The notes under the pieces: model-generated
Seen by the model: only the letters and a program-made list of their open reading frames with translations
Databases searched by the model: none
What the model was told of the DNA's origin: nothing
Source of the DNA: Bacteroidota bacterium
GTDB taxonomy: Bacteria; Bacteroidota; Bacteroidia; Sphingobacteriales; Sphingobacteriaceae
Assembly (NCBI GenBank): GCA_013285685.1
Contig: JABDHD010000035.1
Span: 1-36,451 of the forward strand
Reading direction: 5' to 3'
Length of the DNA stretch: 36,451 nt
Position numbers and translations under genes: made by a program
Shown here: in pieces, positions 15,142 through 23,827 of the stretch
Layout: each line of letters opens with the position of its first letter
Numbering within the stretch: position 1 is the first letter of the stretch

Positions 15142-15954
15142 TCAGATGCCAGTTTGGGCGGTCATCATTTTTTTAAAATCCACATCGTCCATTTGTCGCC
15201 TGGTTTGTACCAGTTGCACCGCGTCATGACCTACCGGGTAGCGTAATTTTTCGCTACCGTCGGTTGCTGCTTCATAAATGGCATCAGCCACTTCGCCAAT
15301 ATTTTCCGACATATCCCATTGATCTAACATGGTGATAAATTTATTAAATGCAGGTTGATAGTCATCCAAACCATCCAAATTGAAAAGTGTCATCGAACGG
15401 CCGGCAAACTCGGTTTTATAACCACCCGGTTCAACTATTTTAAGGCTGATGCCAAGCGGCTTTAATTCATATTGCATAGATTCTGTTAAACCCTCAACCG
15501 CGAATTTTGTTGCGTGATACAGGGATGAAAACGGGAAAGTGATCCTTCCGCCTACAGACGAAACGTTGATAATAACGCCCGATTGTTGTTGCCGCATACC
15601 CGGCAACACGGCTTTGGTTACTGCTATCAGTCCAAACAAATTTACGTCGAACTGCTGTTTAACCTGCTCTTCGGTGGCTGCTTCAAACGCGCCCAATGCG
15701 CCGTAGCCTGCATTATTCACCAATACATCAATTTTGCCAAATTTCTCTATACCGGCTGCCACCGCGTTTTGTATGCTTAGCTTATCGGTTACATCCAATT
15801 GGCTAATAAAAACATTGCTAAGCTTAGCAAGTTCCGTTTCTTTTTCGGGTGAACGCATGGTGGCGATCACGTTCCAGCCATTGGTATCAAATAGTTTAGC
15901 GGCCGCTTTTCCAAACCCTGACGAAGCCCCCGTGATTAATACTGTCTTTTTCAT
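15142..15954 (-). CDS. classical SDR oxidoreductase
   Basis: 270 residues with a complete classical site: TGASSGFG (8-15), NNAGYG, NVSSVGG and YHATK, then IVEPGGYKTEF. Close in type to 17-beta-HSD/YbbO-like SDRs of Bacteroidota. Divergent from the MarR gene across 172 bp, the usual layout for a MarR-controlled oxidoreductase. The upstream region has the imperfect box CACCTTTG on its strand. The substrate is not predictable. Confidence 0.9.
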   Translation of the reverse strand: MKKTVLITGASSGFGKAAAKLFDTNGWNVIATMRSPEKETELAKLSNVFISQLDVTDKLSIQNAVAAGIEKFGKIDVLVNNAGYGALGAFEAATEEQVKQQFDVNLFGLIAVTKAVLPGMRQQQSGVIINVSSVGGRITFPFSSLYHATKFAVEGLTESMQYELKPLGISLKIVEPGGYKTEFAGRSMTLFNLDGLDDYQPAFNKFITMLDQWDMSENIGEVADAIYEAATDGSEKLRYPVGHDAVQLVQTRRQMDDVDFKKMMTAQTGI

Positions 15955-16074
15955 TGCTTTATATTTTTAATTTCTAAAGCAAAGGTGTGGCTAAGGGCGC
16001 TGCTTGATTTATATGTTTCAACTGATCCCTTATACATTTCAGGGATAAGCAAAATCAATATTTTTTTAAATTAG

Positions 16075-16111
16075 TTTGATATTTAACTATCAAGTGTATA
16101 ACTTTGTTATA
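16075..16111 (+). promoter_or_regulatory. MarR gene promoter with overlapping perfect palindrome
   Basis: TTTG at 16075-16078, a 20-bp spacer and TAACTTTG at 16099-16106 form a consensus Bacteroidota promoter. TATAAC-TTT-GTTATA (16097-16111) is a 15-bp perfect palindrome lying on the -7 box, so a bound dimer would block transcription. It sets the MarR start at 16127 rather than at an earlier in-frame ATG at 16076. Confidence 0.7.
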
Positions 16112-16126
16112 CTAAATGATTCAGAC

Positions 16127-16588
16127 ATGGCGACGCAAATAAAAAATAGTACAAAAACGGAACTGGCGGTCGCGTTTGGCCGCTCCATGAATGAATTAAG
16201 GACCCATACCAGGCAGCAAATACAGCTAAAGATAAAGGAGCATGGCATTAATATTACTTTTGAGATGCTGGAGGTTATGGCATGCCTGTGGAAAAAAGAT
16301 GGCATTAACCAACAGGAAATTGCTAACCTTACCTTAAGAGATAAATCCAGCATGACCTACTTATTGGATAATCTGGTAAAACGCAAACTGGTAAAACGGG
16401 TGGAAGATGACATTGACAGGCGCAATAAAATAATCTATTTAACAAAAGAAGGCCATGAACTTAGGGAACAGTTGAATCCATGGGTTGCTGAAGTTTACGA
16501 AATGGCTTCAGAAGGAGTGGATGTAGATAACCTGCAAAAAGGCATGTTGGTGCTCAAAGAGATGATCGATAATTTGAAGAAACGGTAA
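16127..16588 (+). CDS. MarR family transcriptional regulator
   Basis: 153 residues from the ATG at 16127; the earlier ATG at 16076 lies inside the promoter. A winged helix-turn-helix spans GINQQEIANLTLRDKSSMTYLLDNLVKRKLVKRVEDDIDRRNKIIYLTKEG, with the DxRxK wing typical of MarR. Flanking helices provide dimerisation. No cysteine sensor is obvious in the DNA-binding domain. Probably represses itself and the divergent SDR through the palindrome on its -7 box (inference). Confidence 0.92.
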   Translation: MATQIKNSTKTELAVAFGRSMNELRTHTRQQIQLKIKEHGINITFEMLEVMACLWKKDGINQQEIANLTLRDKSSMTYLLDNLVKRKLVKRVEDDIDRRNKIIYLTKEGHELREQLNPWVAEVYEMASEGVDVDNLQKGMLVLKEMIDNLKKR

Positions 16589-16655
16589 TTTTTTTATAAT
16601 AAAAGTTGAATACTTGATTGTTTATATAATAACTAATTATTAAACACTTTACGCC

Positions 16656-16820
16656 ATGGACATTGATCAAAGGCCCGTTAAAAAGTTATGGGGGAAAATA
16701 GTCGCATTCCTGGAAAGAGAGGTGACGTTCACGTTTTTATTTTGGTTGATCACATTTTTAATTGTGTTGACGGCAAAAGTCATTTTTATGGTAAGAATAT
16801 TAGCAATAGGCGGAAGATAG
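16656..16820 (+). CDS. small membrane protein, 54 residues
   Basis: ATG at 16656, stop TAG at 16818. The protein begins MDIDQRPVKKLWGKIVAFL, has an amphipathic basic N-terminus, then one hydrophobic helix (FTFLFWLITFLIVLTAKVIFMV) and a short tail ending AIGGR. It lies 67 bp after the MarR gene and 55 bp before the Usp gene, on the same strand as both, and has a plausible A-rich leader. No homologue is recognised. It could be a genuine small inner-membrane protein co-expressed with Usp. Confidence 0.5.
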   Translation: MDIDQRPVKKLWGKIVAFLEREVTFTFLFWLITFLIVLTAKVIFMVRILAIGGR

Positions 16821-16875
16821 ATTGCTTAACCATTGAGGAAAACCCTAAGGGGCGATAAATTTAATTTAATAATTA

Positions 16876-17712
16876 ATGAAGACATTACTTATACCGGTTG
16901 ATTTTTCAGGCACATCTTCAAATGTCCTTAAATATGCGGCAGAATTCAGCAGGGATACAGCTGTAGAACGTATTATTCTTTTGAATAATTATTATTTGTC
17001 AATTTACGAACAGTTGCTGCCATCAGCGGACTTTGTACAAATGAGCGCCGATACGATAAATGAAGAAAGGCAAAAAATTGATGAACGGTTAAAATCTATT
17101 AGCCGCAAACTGGCTAAAAAATGCGGCCCTTCCATCAAAATAGAAACCGCTGTCAGTGACCTTCCGCTGCTGCGGGCCATCCATCAATTGATAGCACAGC
17201 AAAAGCCCCACATGCTGATGATTGGCAGCGACAATAACAGGGATGAAAGTTATATTGGCGAACAGGTTATCACCATCGCCAAAACAAGCAAGGTACCTGT
17301 ATTGATCGTACCCGCCCACGCAAAATATAAAAAGATAAAATTAGCCCTGGTGCCCTGCGATTTCAATGCTGTTTCGCGCCTGGCTTTGTTAACGGAAATA
17401 CGAAGCTCAAATCAATGGTTATGCCCCCCGGAATTAATTGTTTTAAACGTCGACCCTAAGCAAGCGTACCTGGCACACCAGGAAGAAAACCTCCAGGCAC
17501 TCAAAGAAATACTGGAAAGCTACCAATACCAGGTTTACTATTCCGAAGACCGGGATATTGCTCATGGTATACTCGATTTTGCAAACAAGCATCACGCTCA
17601 ACTCATCATTGCCCTGCCAGGTAATTATAGTTTCTTTCGCAACTTAACACATCGCAGCATTACAAACGCCCTTGAATTAAACGCAAATCAGCCGGTACTG
17701 ATACTTAAATAA
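16876..17712 (+). CDS. universal stress protein, tandem Usp domains
   Basis: 278 residues, two Usp folds of about 140 each. The first opens MKTLLIPVDFSGTSSNVLKYAAEFSRD and ends MLMIGSDNN...KVPVLIVPAHA. The second starts KIKLALVPCDFNAVSRLAL and ends ITNALELNANQPVLILK. The ATP-binding GxxG-x9-GS signature is not intact in either half, suggesting a non-nucleotide-binding type. Tandem Usp proteins are common in Bacteroidota next to redox and fermentation genes, and pyruvate oxidase follows here. A strong terminator separates the two. Confidence 0.9.
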   Translation: MKTLLIPVDFSGTSSNVLKYAAEFSRDTAVERIILLNNYYLSIYEQLLPSADFVQMSADTINEERQKIDERLKSISRKLAKKCGPSIKIETAVSDLPLLRAIHQLIAQQKPHMLMIGSDNNRDESYIGEQVITIAKTSKVPVLIVPAHAKYKKIKLALVPCDFNAVSRLALLTEIRSSNQWLCPPELIVLNVDPKQAYLAHQEENLQALKEILESYQYQVYYSEDRDIAHGILDFANKHHAQLIIALPGNYSFFRNLTHRSITNALELNANQPVLILK

Positions 17713-17756
17713 ATAGCGGTACTCTTCGTGGATTAGAATTAAAAAAACCGATCTCA

Positions 17757-17805
17757 TAAAATTAAAGCCGGGCTGGAAAAACAGTTTGGCTTTTTTTTAA
17801 TTTTA
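17757..17805 (+). terminator. rho-independent terminator after the Usp gene
   Basis: TAAAATTAAAGCC (17757-17769) pairs with GGCTTTTTTTTAATTTTA (17788-17805) around an 18-base loop, with a run of eight T in the downstream arm. It ends just 25 bp before the pyruvate oxidase start, so that gene must have its own promoter within or just after it. Confidence 0.75.
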
Positions 17806-17830
17806 TCTAAGCATTCAAATTTTCATGATC

Positions 17831-19552
17831 ATGTCGAAAACAGTAGCAGGAAAACTGGTAGAAATACTGGAACATGCCGGTGTAAAGCATATTCACGGTG
17901 TGGTGGGCGATTCGCTCAACGGAATTACGGATGAATTACGTAAATCCCCGAAAATCAAATGGATACATTACCGTCACGAAGAAGCTGCCGCATTTGCAGC
18001 CGGGGCGGAGGCGCAGCTGACGGGAAAGCTGGCCGTGTGCGCGGGCAGCTGTGGCCCGGGCAATATGCACCTCATTAACGGCTTATATGATGCACACCGA
18101 AGCAATGCCCCGGTGCTTGCCATAGCCGCGCAAATACCCAGCGAACAGGTGGGCAGCAGTTATTTCCAGGAAACCCGCCCCGAGGCATTGTTCAGGGAGT
18201 GCAGTTATTATTGCGAGACGATCGCCTCCGCGCGGCAGATGCCCCGGGTGCTGCAAATTGCGATTCAAAATGCCATTGGATTAAACGGAGTCGCCGTTGT
18301 TGGTCTATCAGGCGATGTGGCCATGCAAAATATTCCCGACGATGAGTTGGAACATCCGTTGTTCTTAAATCGCGCCAGCATCCGGCCTTCCGATGCCGAC
18401 CTGCAGCAGCTGGCATCGCTCATTAATCAGTCAAAAAAAATAACCCTGCTTTGCGGGGCCGGTTGTGCCGGTGCGCACGAGGCGTTAATGACTCTTGCTG
18501 CAAAAATTGCATCGCCAACGGTTCATGCGCTCAGGGGCAAGGAACATGTACAATATGATAACCCCTACGATGTTGGCATGACAGGGCTTATTGGCATAGC
18601 TTCCGGCAATCATGCGGTACTGGAAAGCGATTTGTTGCTCATGCTCGGCACGGATTTCCCATATAAGGAATGGTATCCGACAAACGCCAAAATTGTTCAG
18701 TTGGATATCCGCCCGGAACGTTTGGGGAGAAGGTGTAAACTCGACCTGGGCCTGGTAGGGGATGTTAAGGAAACCATTAATGCTTTACTGCCATTTTTAG
18801 ATCAGAAAACGGATACCGGCTTTTTAGAACTATGCCAGGGCCGGTATAAGCAGAGCCGGAAAAATTTAGATTCCCATGCTAAGGGGGAAACCGGCAGGCT
18901 GATCCACCCGGAATATCTCACAAAAACAATCAGCGATATGGCTGAGGCCGACGCCATATTTTCGGCCGACGTAGGTACGCCGACGGTTTGGGCTGCAAGA
19001 TACCTGGACATGAAAGCGGGGAGAAGATTGATCGGATCCTTCAATCACGGCTCTATGGCTAGCGCTATGCCGCAGGCCATCGGGGCGCAACTGGCATTCC
19101 CCGGCCGGCAGGTTATTTCGCTATCCGGCGATGGCGGTTTTGCGATGATGATGGGCGATATCCTCACCATTTATCAATATAATTTGCCTGTAAAACTTAT
19201 CGTGTTTAACAATGGCTCGCTTGGTTTTGTGGCCATGGAAATGAAGGTCATCGGCATGCCCCCGTTTGGCACCGATTTAAAGAACCCGAATTTCGCAAAA
19301 ATGGCCGAGGCCATTGGAATTTTGGGGATACGAGTAGAACATTCCGAAGACGTACCCGCGGCGATAGAAAAAGCACTGGCGCATAACGGCCCGGTTTTGG
19401 TGGATGTGTTAACAAACCCCACTGAACTGGCGATGCCACCTAAAATAAATGTCGCGGAAGCAAAAGGATTTGGAATTTATATGATCAGGCAAACCCTGCT
19501 TGGCGATGGCGCCGAAGTTTGGGATACGCTCAAAACAAATTTTTTGAAGTAA
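17831..19552 (+). CDS. poxB: thiamine-diphosphate-dependent pyruvate oxidase/dehydrogenase (quinone type)
   Basis: 573 residues from the ATG at 17831 (MSKTVAGKLVEIL), chosen over an ATG at 17825. The three-domain TPP enzyme layout is clear: PYR domain with HGVVGDSLNGI and the catalytic Glu in YRHEEAAAFAAGAEA, central domain, and PP domain with the TPP motif SGDGGFAMMMGDI...NNGSLGF near 432-465. The sequence GPGNMHLINGLYDAHRSNAPVLAI is typical of PoxB-like enzymes, which convert pyruvate to acetate and CO2 and pass electrons to quinone at the membrane. Acetolactate synthase is the main alternative and is less likely given the PoxB-like N-terminus. Confidence 0.88.
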   Translation: MSKTVAGKLVEILEHAGVKHIHGVVGDSLNGITDELRKSPKIKWIHYRHEEAAAFAAGAEAQLTGKLAVCAGSCGPGNMHLINGLYDAHRSNAPVLAIAAQIPSEQVGSSYFQETRPEALFRECSYYCETIASARQMPRVLQIAIQNAIGLNGVAVVGLSGDVAMQNIPDDELEHPLFLNRASIRPSDADLQQLASLINQSKKITLLCGAGCAGAHEALMTLAAKIASPTVHALRGKEHVQYDNPYDVGMTGLIGIASGNHAVLESDLLLMLGTDFPYKEWYPTNAKIVQLDIRPERLGRRCKLDLGLVGDVKETINALLPFLDQKTDTGFLELCQGRYKQSRKNLDSHAKGETGRLIHPEYLTKTISDMAEADAIFSADVGTPTVWAARYLDMKAGRRLIGSFNHGSMASAMPQAIGAQLAFPGRQVISLSGDGGFAMMMGDILTIYQYNLPVKLIVFNNGSLGFVAMEMKVIGMPPFGTDLKNPNFAKMAEAIGILGIRVEHSEDVPAAIEKALAHNGPVLVDVLTNPTELAMPPKINVAEAKGFGIYMIRQTLLGDGAEVWDTLKTNFLK

Positions 19553-19579
19553 TAAACAACCAAAGGCAATCCAGGAGAG

Positions 19580-20080
19580 GTGATCAAAGAATTGTATAAA
19601 CCAAACACTGTTATTTACATTTTAGAATGTATACTGGGTTTGTGCATTTGTTATACACTATACAAATGTTTCCCGCAGCATCAATTTTATTGGAGCATGA
19701 TCTCGGTCGTGTTAGTTATCGCGCCTGACGGAAAGGATTCAAATCGCCTGGCATTTGATAGAATAAAGGCAAATATCCTCGGTTCATCAGTGGGGCTGTT
19801 GTTATTTCTGATACGCATTCCCAACTTGTTTTTAATCTGCCTGGGTGTCATGTTAACCATTGCGATCGGCATATTTTTGAAGCTGAACTCGGCTTTACGT
19901 TCTGCTCTTTCAGCCTTAGTCATCGTAATGATACATGAAGAGGGAGAAAACAGTACCTGGCATATCGGATTAGAAAGGATGGGCTGTGTAATTGTCGGTT
20001 GTATCGTAGGCCTTTTGATCACACTTGCTTTTAATTCCTTCCATTCTTTAAAAAAACAAGGCAATAATGTGGATCGCTAA
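19580..20080 (+). CDS. FUSC/aromatic acid exporter-like membrane protein
   Basis: 166 residues with four or five hydrophobic helices (YILECILGLCICYTLY, YWSMISVVLVIAPDG, GSSVGLLLFLIRIP, LICLGVMLTIAIGIF, GCVIVGCIVGLLITLAF), matching the membrane half of FUSC/ArAE proteins (DxxRLAFDRIKANILGSSVG). Full exporters are longer and have a soluble domain, so this is a short form. The start is GTG at 19580, with AGGAG just upstream, though spacing is tight; a TTG at 19592 is possible. It follows poxB by 27 bp and is likely co-transcribed. Transport of acids is a guess from family. Confidence 0.7.
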   Translation: MIKELYKPNTVIYILECILGLCICYTLYKCFPQHQFYWSMISVVLVIAPDGKDSNRLAFDRIKANILGSSVGLLLFLIRIPNLFLICLGVMLTIAIGIFLKLNSALRSALSALVIVMIHEEGENSTWHIGLERMGCVIVGCIVGLLITLAFNSFHSLKKQGNNVDR

Positions 20081-20154
20081 GAACCTGCCTAAAAACGATT
20101 CAGTATAATTACCGGAGGCCAAAGTTGATTGCCGTTGGCTTCGGCCAACCGAAA

Positions 20155-20237
20155 AGTGACCTACATCACATAAATATTGCCCGCCGTTAAATGTGATGCA
20201 GGTCACACGGTCACGCGAATTTTCGTGCCGTACTTTG
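20155..20237 (+). promoter_or_regulatory. dual CRP-type operator and promoter of osmC
   Basis: Site 1 at 20155-20170 reads TGTGATGTAGGTCACT on the minus strand; site 2 at 20192-20207 is TGTGATGCAGGTCACA. The centres are 37 bp apart and TACTTTG (20231-20237) starts 31.5 bp after the second centre. Distances are identical to those at 9884-9966. The flanking ATCACATAAAT is also shared. Confidence 0.75.
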
Positions 20238-20271
20238 TTGTATAATTTTTAACCAAATAAAAATAAACAAC

Positions 20272-20691
20272 ATGAAACGTACAGCAAAAGCTCATTGGAA
20301 TGGCAGCCTTAAAGAAGGTAAAGGAGAAATATCTTCTCAAAGCACCGTCCTTAACCAAACACCCTATTCGTTTAAAACCCGGTTCGAGTCGGGTATCGGT
20401 ACCAATCCCGAAGAACTGATAGCCTCGGCACATGCAGGTTGTTTTACCATGTCGGTAAGTGCAGCCCTCAATCAAGCCGGCTTTATAGCCAACGATTTGA
20501 ATACCGAAGCCATTCTCGATGTGGATTTGGCTAACCTTAAGATCACGGGTATTCATTTGGATTTGAAAGCCTCATTGATCGACGGTGTCTCCGCCGAAGC
20601 GTTCCAGGAAATTGCAGAGGGCGCCAAAGCTAATTGTATTGTATCCAAAGCGCTTAACGTGCCCATCACTTTAAGTGTTTCCTACCAATAA
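20272..20691 (+). CDS. osmC: OsmC-type peroxiredoxin
   Basis: 139 residues. Catalytic cysteines are seen in [13 protein letters not shown] (about 60-72) and [11 protein letters not shown] (about 118-128), with the substrate-side [17 protein letters not shown] motif. OsmC reduces organic hydroperoxides and fatty-acid peroxides through a Cys pair, with electrons from lipoyl proteins in studied members. It stands alone behind a dual CRP-type promoter that is a near copy of the YceI operon promoter, tying the two units together. Confidence 0.95.
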   Translation: MKRTAKAHWNGSLKEGKGEISSQSTVLNQTPYSFKTRFESGIGTNPEELIASAHAGCFTMSVSAALNQAGFIANDLNTEAILDVDLANLKITGIHLDLKASLIDGVSAEAFQEIAEGAKANCIVSKALNVPITLSVSYQ

Positions 20692-20764
20692 GGATGAAAG
20701 TTTAACAACAGATTCCTATTCTAAATATCAGGTCTACTATCAATTTCTATTAAAAATAAATAAA

Positions 20765-21556
20765 ATGAAAATCGCATCTATTAAAAACAGCTCGTTAAAT
20801 AAGTATTTAATCGCAGCATTCGTAATTCTTAGCAGCTTGCTTATACGGGTTAACGCGGCAGCAGCGCAAACTTCGCACATTAAAAACATCGTGATCGTAC
20901 ATGGCGCATTCCAGGATGGTTCCGGGTGGAAAGCCGTTTACAACATACTCACAAAAAAGGGGTATCATGTAACCATTGTTCAAAACCCGCTGACTTCATT
21001 AAACGATGATGTTGAAGCAACCAACCGTATACTTGATCAACAGGATGGGCCGGTAGTGCTGGTTGGCCATTCATGGGCCGGTGTAGTAATTACCCAGGCA
21101 GGTGTACATCCCAGGGTTGCTTCATTAGTTTATGTAGCCGCTTTTGAGCCGGATAAAGGCGAAACCGCAAATTCATGGTCAGCAACCCAGGCAAAAGCAC
21201 CTTCAATGCGTGTTACGGCAGATCCAAAAGGGGTTGTATTTTTTGACAGAACAACATTCCATGAGGGTTACTGCGCCGATCTTCCTAAGGCTTTAGCTGA
21301 TTTTATGAACGCTTCACAGCAACCTATCGTCGGCTCATGTTTTGGTACTACCGTAACCGAAGTGGCCTGGAAAGACAAGCCCAGTTACGGGATAGTGGCT
21401 ACCGAAGATCATGCCATCAACCCAATGACAGAGCGTAATATGTACAAAAAAGCAAATGCTAAAATAACCGAGATCAAAGGCAGCCATGCGGTGTTTATCT
21501 CGCAGCCTGAAGCAGTTGCAGCGGTGATCATCAAAGCATCTTATGCAAAACACTAA
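20765..21556 (+). CDS. secreted alpha/beta hydrolase
   Basis: 263 residues from the ATG at 20765. An earlier in-frame ATG at 20675 overlaps osmC and adds nothing recognisable. The signal peptide is about 1-36 (LNKYLIAAFVILSSLLIRVNAAAAQ). The oxyanion region IVHGAFQDGSGWKAVY, nucleophile motif GHSWAG and late ATEDHAI and GSHAVFISQPEAV segments give a Ser-Asp-His triad. Resembles the small esterase group (pyrethroid/salicylate-like AB-hydrolase). It lies downstream of osmC and may be read through. The substrate is unknown. Confidence 0.88.
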   Translation: MKIASIKNSSLNKYLIAAFVILSSLLIRVNAAAAQTSHIKNIVIVHGAFQDGSGWKAVYNILTKKGYHVTIVQNPLTSLNDDVEATNRILDQQDGPVVLVGHSWAGVVITQAGVHPRVASLVYVAAFEPDKGETANSWSATQAKAPSMRVTADPKGVVFFDRTTFHEGYCADLPKALADFMNASQQPIVGSCFGTTVTEVAWKDKPSYGIVATEDHAINPMTERNMYKKANAKITEIKGSHAVFISQPEAVAAVIIKASYAKH

Positions 21557-21580
21557 AAAATTGATGGCCTGACTAAATCA

Positions 21581-21613
21581 AATGCCCGATATCCCTTTCA
21601 CCGGGATCGGGCA
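21581..21613 (+). terminator. stem-loop after the secreted hydrolase
   Basis: AATGCCCGATATCCC pairs with GGGATCGGGCATT across a 5-7-base loop. It is not followed by a T-run, so intrinsic termination is uncertain; it may mark the transcript end. Confidence 0.5.
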
Positions 21614-21684
21614 TTGATTATAACATGCAGATAATGATCAGGCTTTTTCTTCTATCAAATCACCTCATTATTTAATCAAAATCT

Positions 21685-21712
21685 CAAATAGATAAAATCA
21701 AACGTCTATTTG
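21685..21712. promoter_or_regulatory. inverted repeat upstream of msrA
   Basis: CAAATAGA (21685-21692) and TCTATTTG (21705-21712) are exact complements 12 bp apart, ending 19 bp before the msrA start. Candidate operator. Confidence 0.35.
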
Positions 21713-21731
21713 ATTTTTAAACAAATATCTT

Positions 21732-22388
21732 ATGAAACGACTCTTTTTATTTGGCATCGGTTTTTTATTATTTGCCGGTGTCGCCAATGGGCAAACGGTG
21801 GGTGGCGCTAATGATTTTACGCCGTTGCCAAAACCTGGTCCGGGAGAACAAGTAGCCACTTTTGGCGGTGGCTGTTTTTGGAGTATGAGCGAAGCTATGG
21901 TTGAGCTAAAGGGCGTAAACAAGGTGATATCGGTTTATGCAGGCGGCACAACTAAAAATCCGACTTATGACCAGGTGGCTTCGCAGACTACCGGGCACGC
22001 TGAATGCTCACAAATTTATTATGATCCGAAAGTGATCAGTTTTGAGACGATAGCCAACGCATTCTTTTTTGCTCATGACCCCACAGAGCTTAACCGCCAG
22101 GGGCCTGATGTAGGCACCGACTATCGTTCCATAGCTTTTTACCGGACCCCGGAGGAGAAAAATATTTTATTGGGTTCGGTAAAAAAGATCAACAATTCAA
22201 AGCATTATCCTAAAGCAATAGTTACCCAGGTTGTTCCGTTTACTGCAGCATATGCCGCTGAAAATTACCACCAGGGGTATTACCGGCTCAATCCAAAGTC
22301 AGCTTACATCATGCAGGTTTCAACGCCCAAAGTAATGAAATTCAGAAAAGCTATGAATGCGGAGTTAAAACCGGAGTTTCAAAAATAA
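21732..22388 (+). CDS. msrA: exported peptide-methionine (S)-S-oxide reductase
   Basis: 218 residues. A signal peptide (about 1-20, MKRLFLFGIGFLLFAGVANG) precedes the MsrA catalytic start FGGGCFWSMSEAM with the nucleophilic Cys. VISVYAGGTTKNPTYDQVASQTTGHAE and the DPTELNRQGPDVGTDYRS block match the family closely. It reduces methionine S-sulfoxide in proteins; the signal peptide places it in the periplasm or envelope. It has no fused MsrB. An inverted repeat lies just upstream. Confidence 0.95.
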   Translation: MKRLFLFGIGFLLFAGVANGQTVGGANDFTPLPKPGPGEQVATFGGGCFWSMSEAMVELKGVNKVISVYAGGTTKNPTYDQVASQTTGHAECSQIYYDPKVISFETIANAFFFAHDPTELNRQGPDVGTDYRSIAFYRTPEEKNILLGSVKKINNSKHYPKAIVTQVVPFTAAYAAENYHQGYYRLNPKSAYIMQVSTPKVMKFRKAMNAELKPEFQK

Positions 22389-22606
22389 TCATAAAAATGC
22401 CTGTCTCAAAATGACGATCTCCAGGTGACATGAACCAACAAGCATATTAAGGCGCGAAATATTTATATCGCAGCTTTACGGAATAAACGTTCCGACTAAC
22501 TATGGCAAACATCTCGGGAAGACGGTCTTAAAGACGGATAATTCTACCGTGAGCTGTGGATGGGTTATGCTAATAACTCAATAGAACTCATTTAAAATCA
22601 CCAATA

Positions 22607-23569
22607 ATGAAAACAACAAATAGCATTCTCAAAATTACAGTAATGCTCATTGCATTTACTTTCAGCGCTTACACTTCATTTTCAAGAAACGTTATTGACC
22701 ACGCTGCAACAACTAACGTTGCAAAACCGGCGTTACCGCCGAAAGGATTTTCCAGCCAATATGCAATCGTAAATGGTGTAAAAATACATTACGTGATCGG
22801 CGGGCATGGAGCACCACTTATGCTGGTAGATGGATTTCCTCAAAATTGGTATATGTGGAATAGATTACTTCCGGAACTTTCAAAGCATTTCACTGTAATT
22901 GCTCCGGATTTGCGTGGTGTTGGAGAGTCTGGTAAACCACAAGGTGGTTATGACAAAAAAAATATAGCTATCGACCTGCACGAACTTGTAAAAAAGCTTG
23001 GTTATAACAAAATTGATATAGCCGGACACGATATCGGTATGATGGTTGCCTGGGCTTATGCAGCGCAATTTCCTGATGAGGTTAATAAGCTCGCTTTACT
23101 GGATGCCCTGATACCCGGCGTCGAACCGGTTTGGAGCCAGGTTAAAGCCCAGGCCTGGTGGTTCGGGTTTTTTAGTCAGCCGCATTCAGCAGAAGCTGTG
23201 GAGGGAAGAATGAATTTCATTTTAGAAGATTTCTTCCCGGCGGTAAGTTTTGTGCAGAACTCATTTACCCCCCAGGAAAAAGCTGAATTTACCCGGGCGT
23301 ATTCGGTAAAAGGTGCAACGAGAGCGTCGTTTCTTTGGTTTGTATTTGAGCAAGACATTAAAGACAATCAGGAATTTCGTAAAAATAAGTTGGCGATGCC
23401 TGTATTGGCAATGGGATCAGACCATTTTGCGCCCTTTTTGGGGGCACATGTCCGTTTGGTTGCTTCCAATGTAAAAGTATGTACAATTACAGGTTCGGGA
23501 CATTGGAATGTCCAGGAACAAACTGGCCAGGTACAAAAAGGCCTGTTGGATTTTTTTATGGAAAAGTAA
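22607..23569 (+). CDS. exported epoxide-hydrolase/dehalogenase-like alpha/beta hydrolase
   Basis: 320 residues. An N-terminal signal (about 1-26) is followed by the alpha/beta fold: PLMLVDGFPQNWYMWNRLLPEL, VIAPDLRGVGESGKP and the nucleophile elbow AGHDIGMMVAWAYA with Asp in place of Ser, as in epoxide hydrolases and haloacetate dehalogenases. The terminal His lies in GSGHWNVQEQTGQV. The usual HGFP oxyanion motif is DGFP here. Two cap-domain tyrosines cannot be assigned by eye, so which enzyme it is stays open. Preceded by 218 bp with no gene. Confidence 0.85.
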   Translation: MKTTNSILKITVMLIAFTFSAYTSFSRNVIDHAATTNVAKPALPPKGFSSQYAIVNGVKIHYVIGGHGAPLMLVDGFPQNWYMWNRLLPELSKHFTVIAPDLRGVGESGKPQGGYDKKNIAIDLHELVKKLGYNKIDIAGHDIGMMVAWAYAAQFPDEVNKLALLDALIPGVEPVWSQVKAQAWWFGFFSQPHSAEAVEGRMNFILEDFFPAVSFVQNSFTPQEKAEFTRAYSVKGATRASFLWFVFEQDIKDNQEFRKNKLAMPVLAMGSDHFAPFLGAHVRLVASNVKVCTITGSGHWNVQEQTGQVQKGLLDFFMEK

Positions 23570-23590
23570 TCCAAAAGAGAATTATGATTG

Positions 23591-23619
23591 CTAAGGCGCA
23601 AACTCCGTTTGTGCTTTAG
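23591..23619 (+). terminator. stem-loop after the epoxide-hydrolase-like gene
   Basis: CTAAGGCGCAAAC and GTTTGTGCTTTAG pair with two G-U pairs around a 3-base loop, beginning 21 bp after the stop codon and followed by CTTTTC. Confidence 0.55.
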
Positions 23620-23827
23620 CTTTTCAGAACGTGGCAAGGCTGAAAAAAAGAAGTTTGATGAAAATACAATACTTGAAAAGGCTGTGAACTTATTTTAGCG
23701 AAAAGCATACTACGCGACCGTCGGGGCTTGCGACAGCGGAAATGTTTGCGAGCGCAAGGGAAATATTAACTACAGATAAATTATTTTAATCAAAATATTT
23801 ATCTTTATGCTCCCTAATTAATAAGTA

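Noticed and set aside
22389..22606. Possible insertion-sequence end (TGCCTGTCTCAAAATGA)
   Set aside because: Only one end-like motif was seen, with no partner inverted repeat or target duplication.
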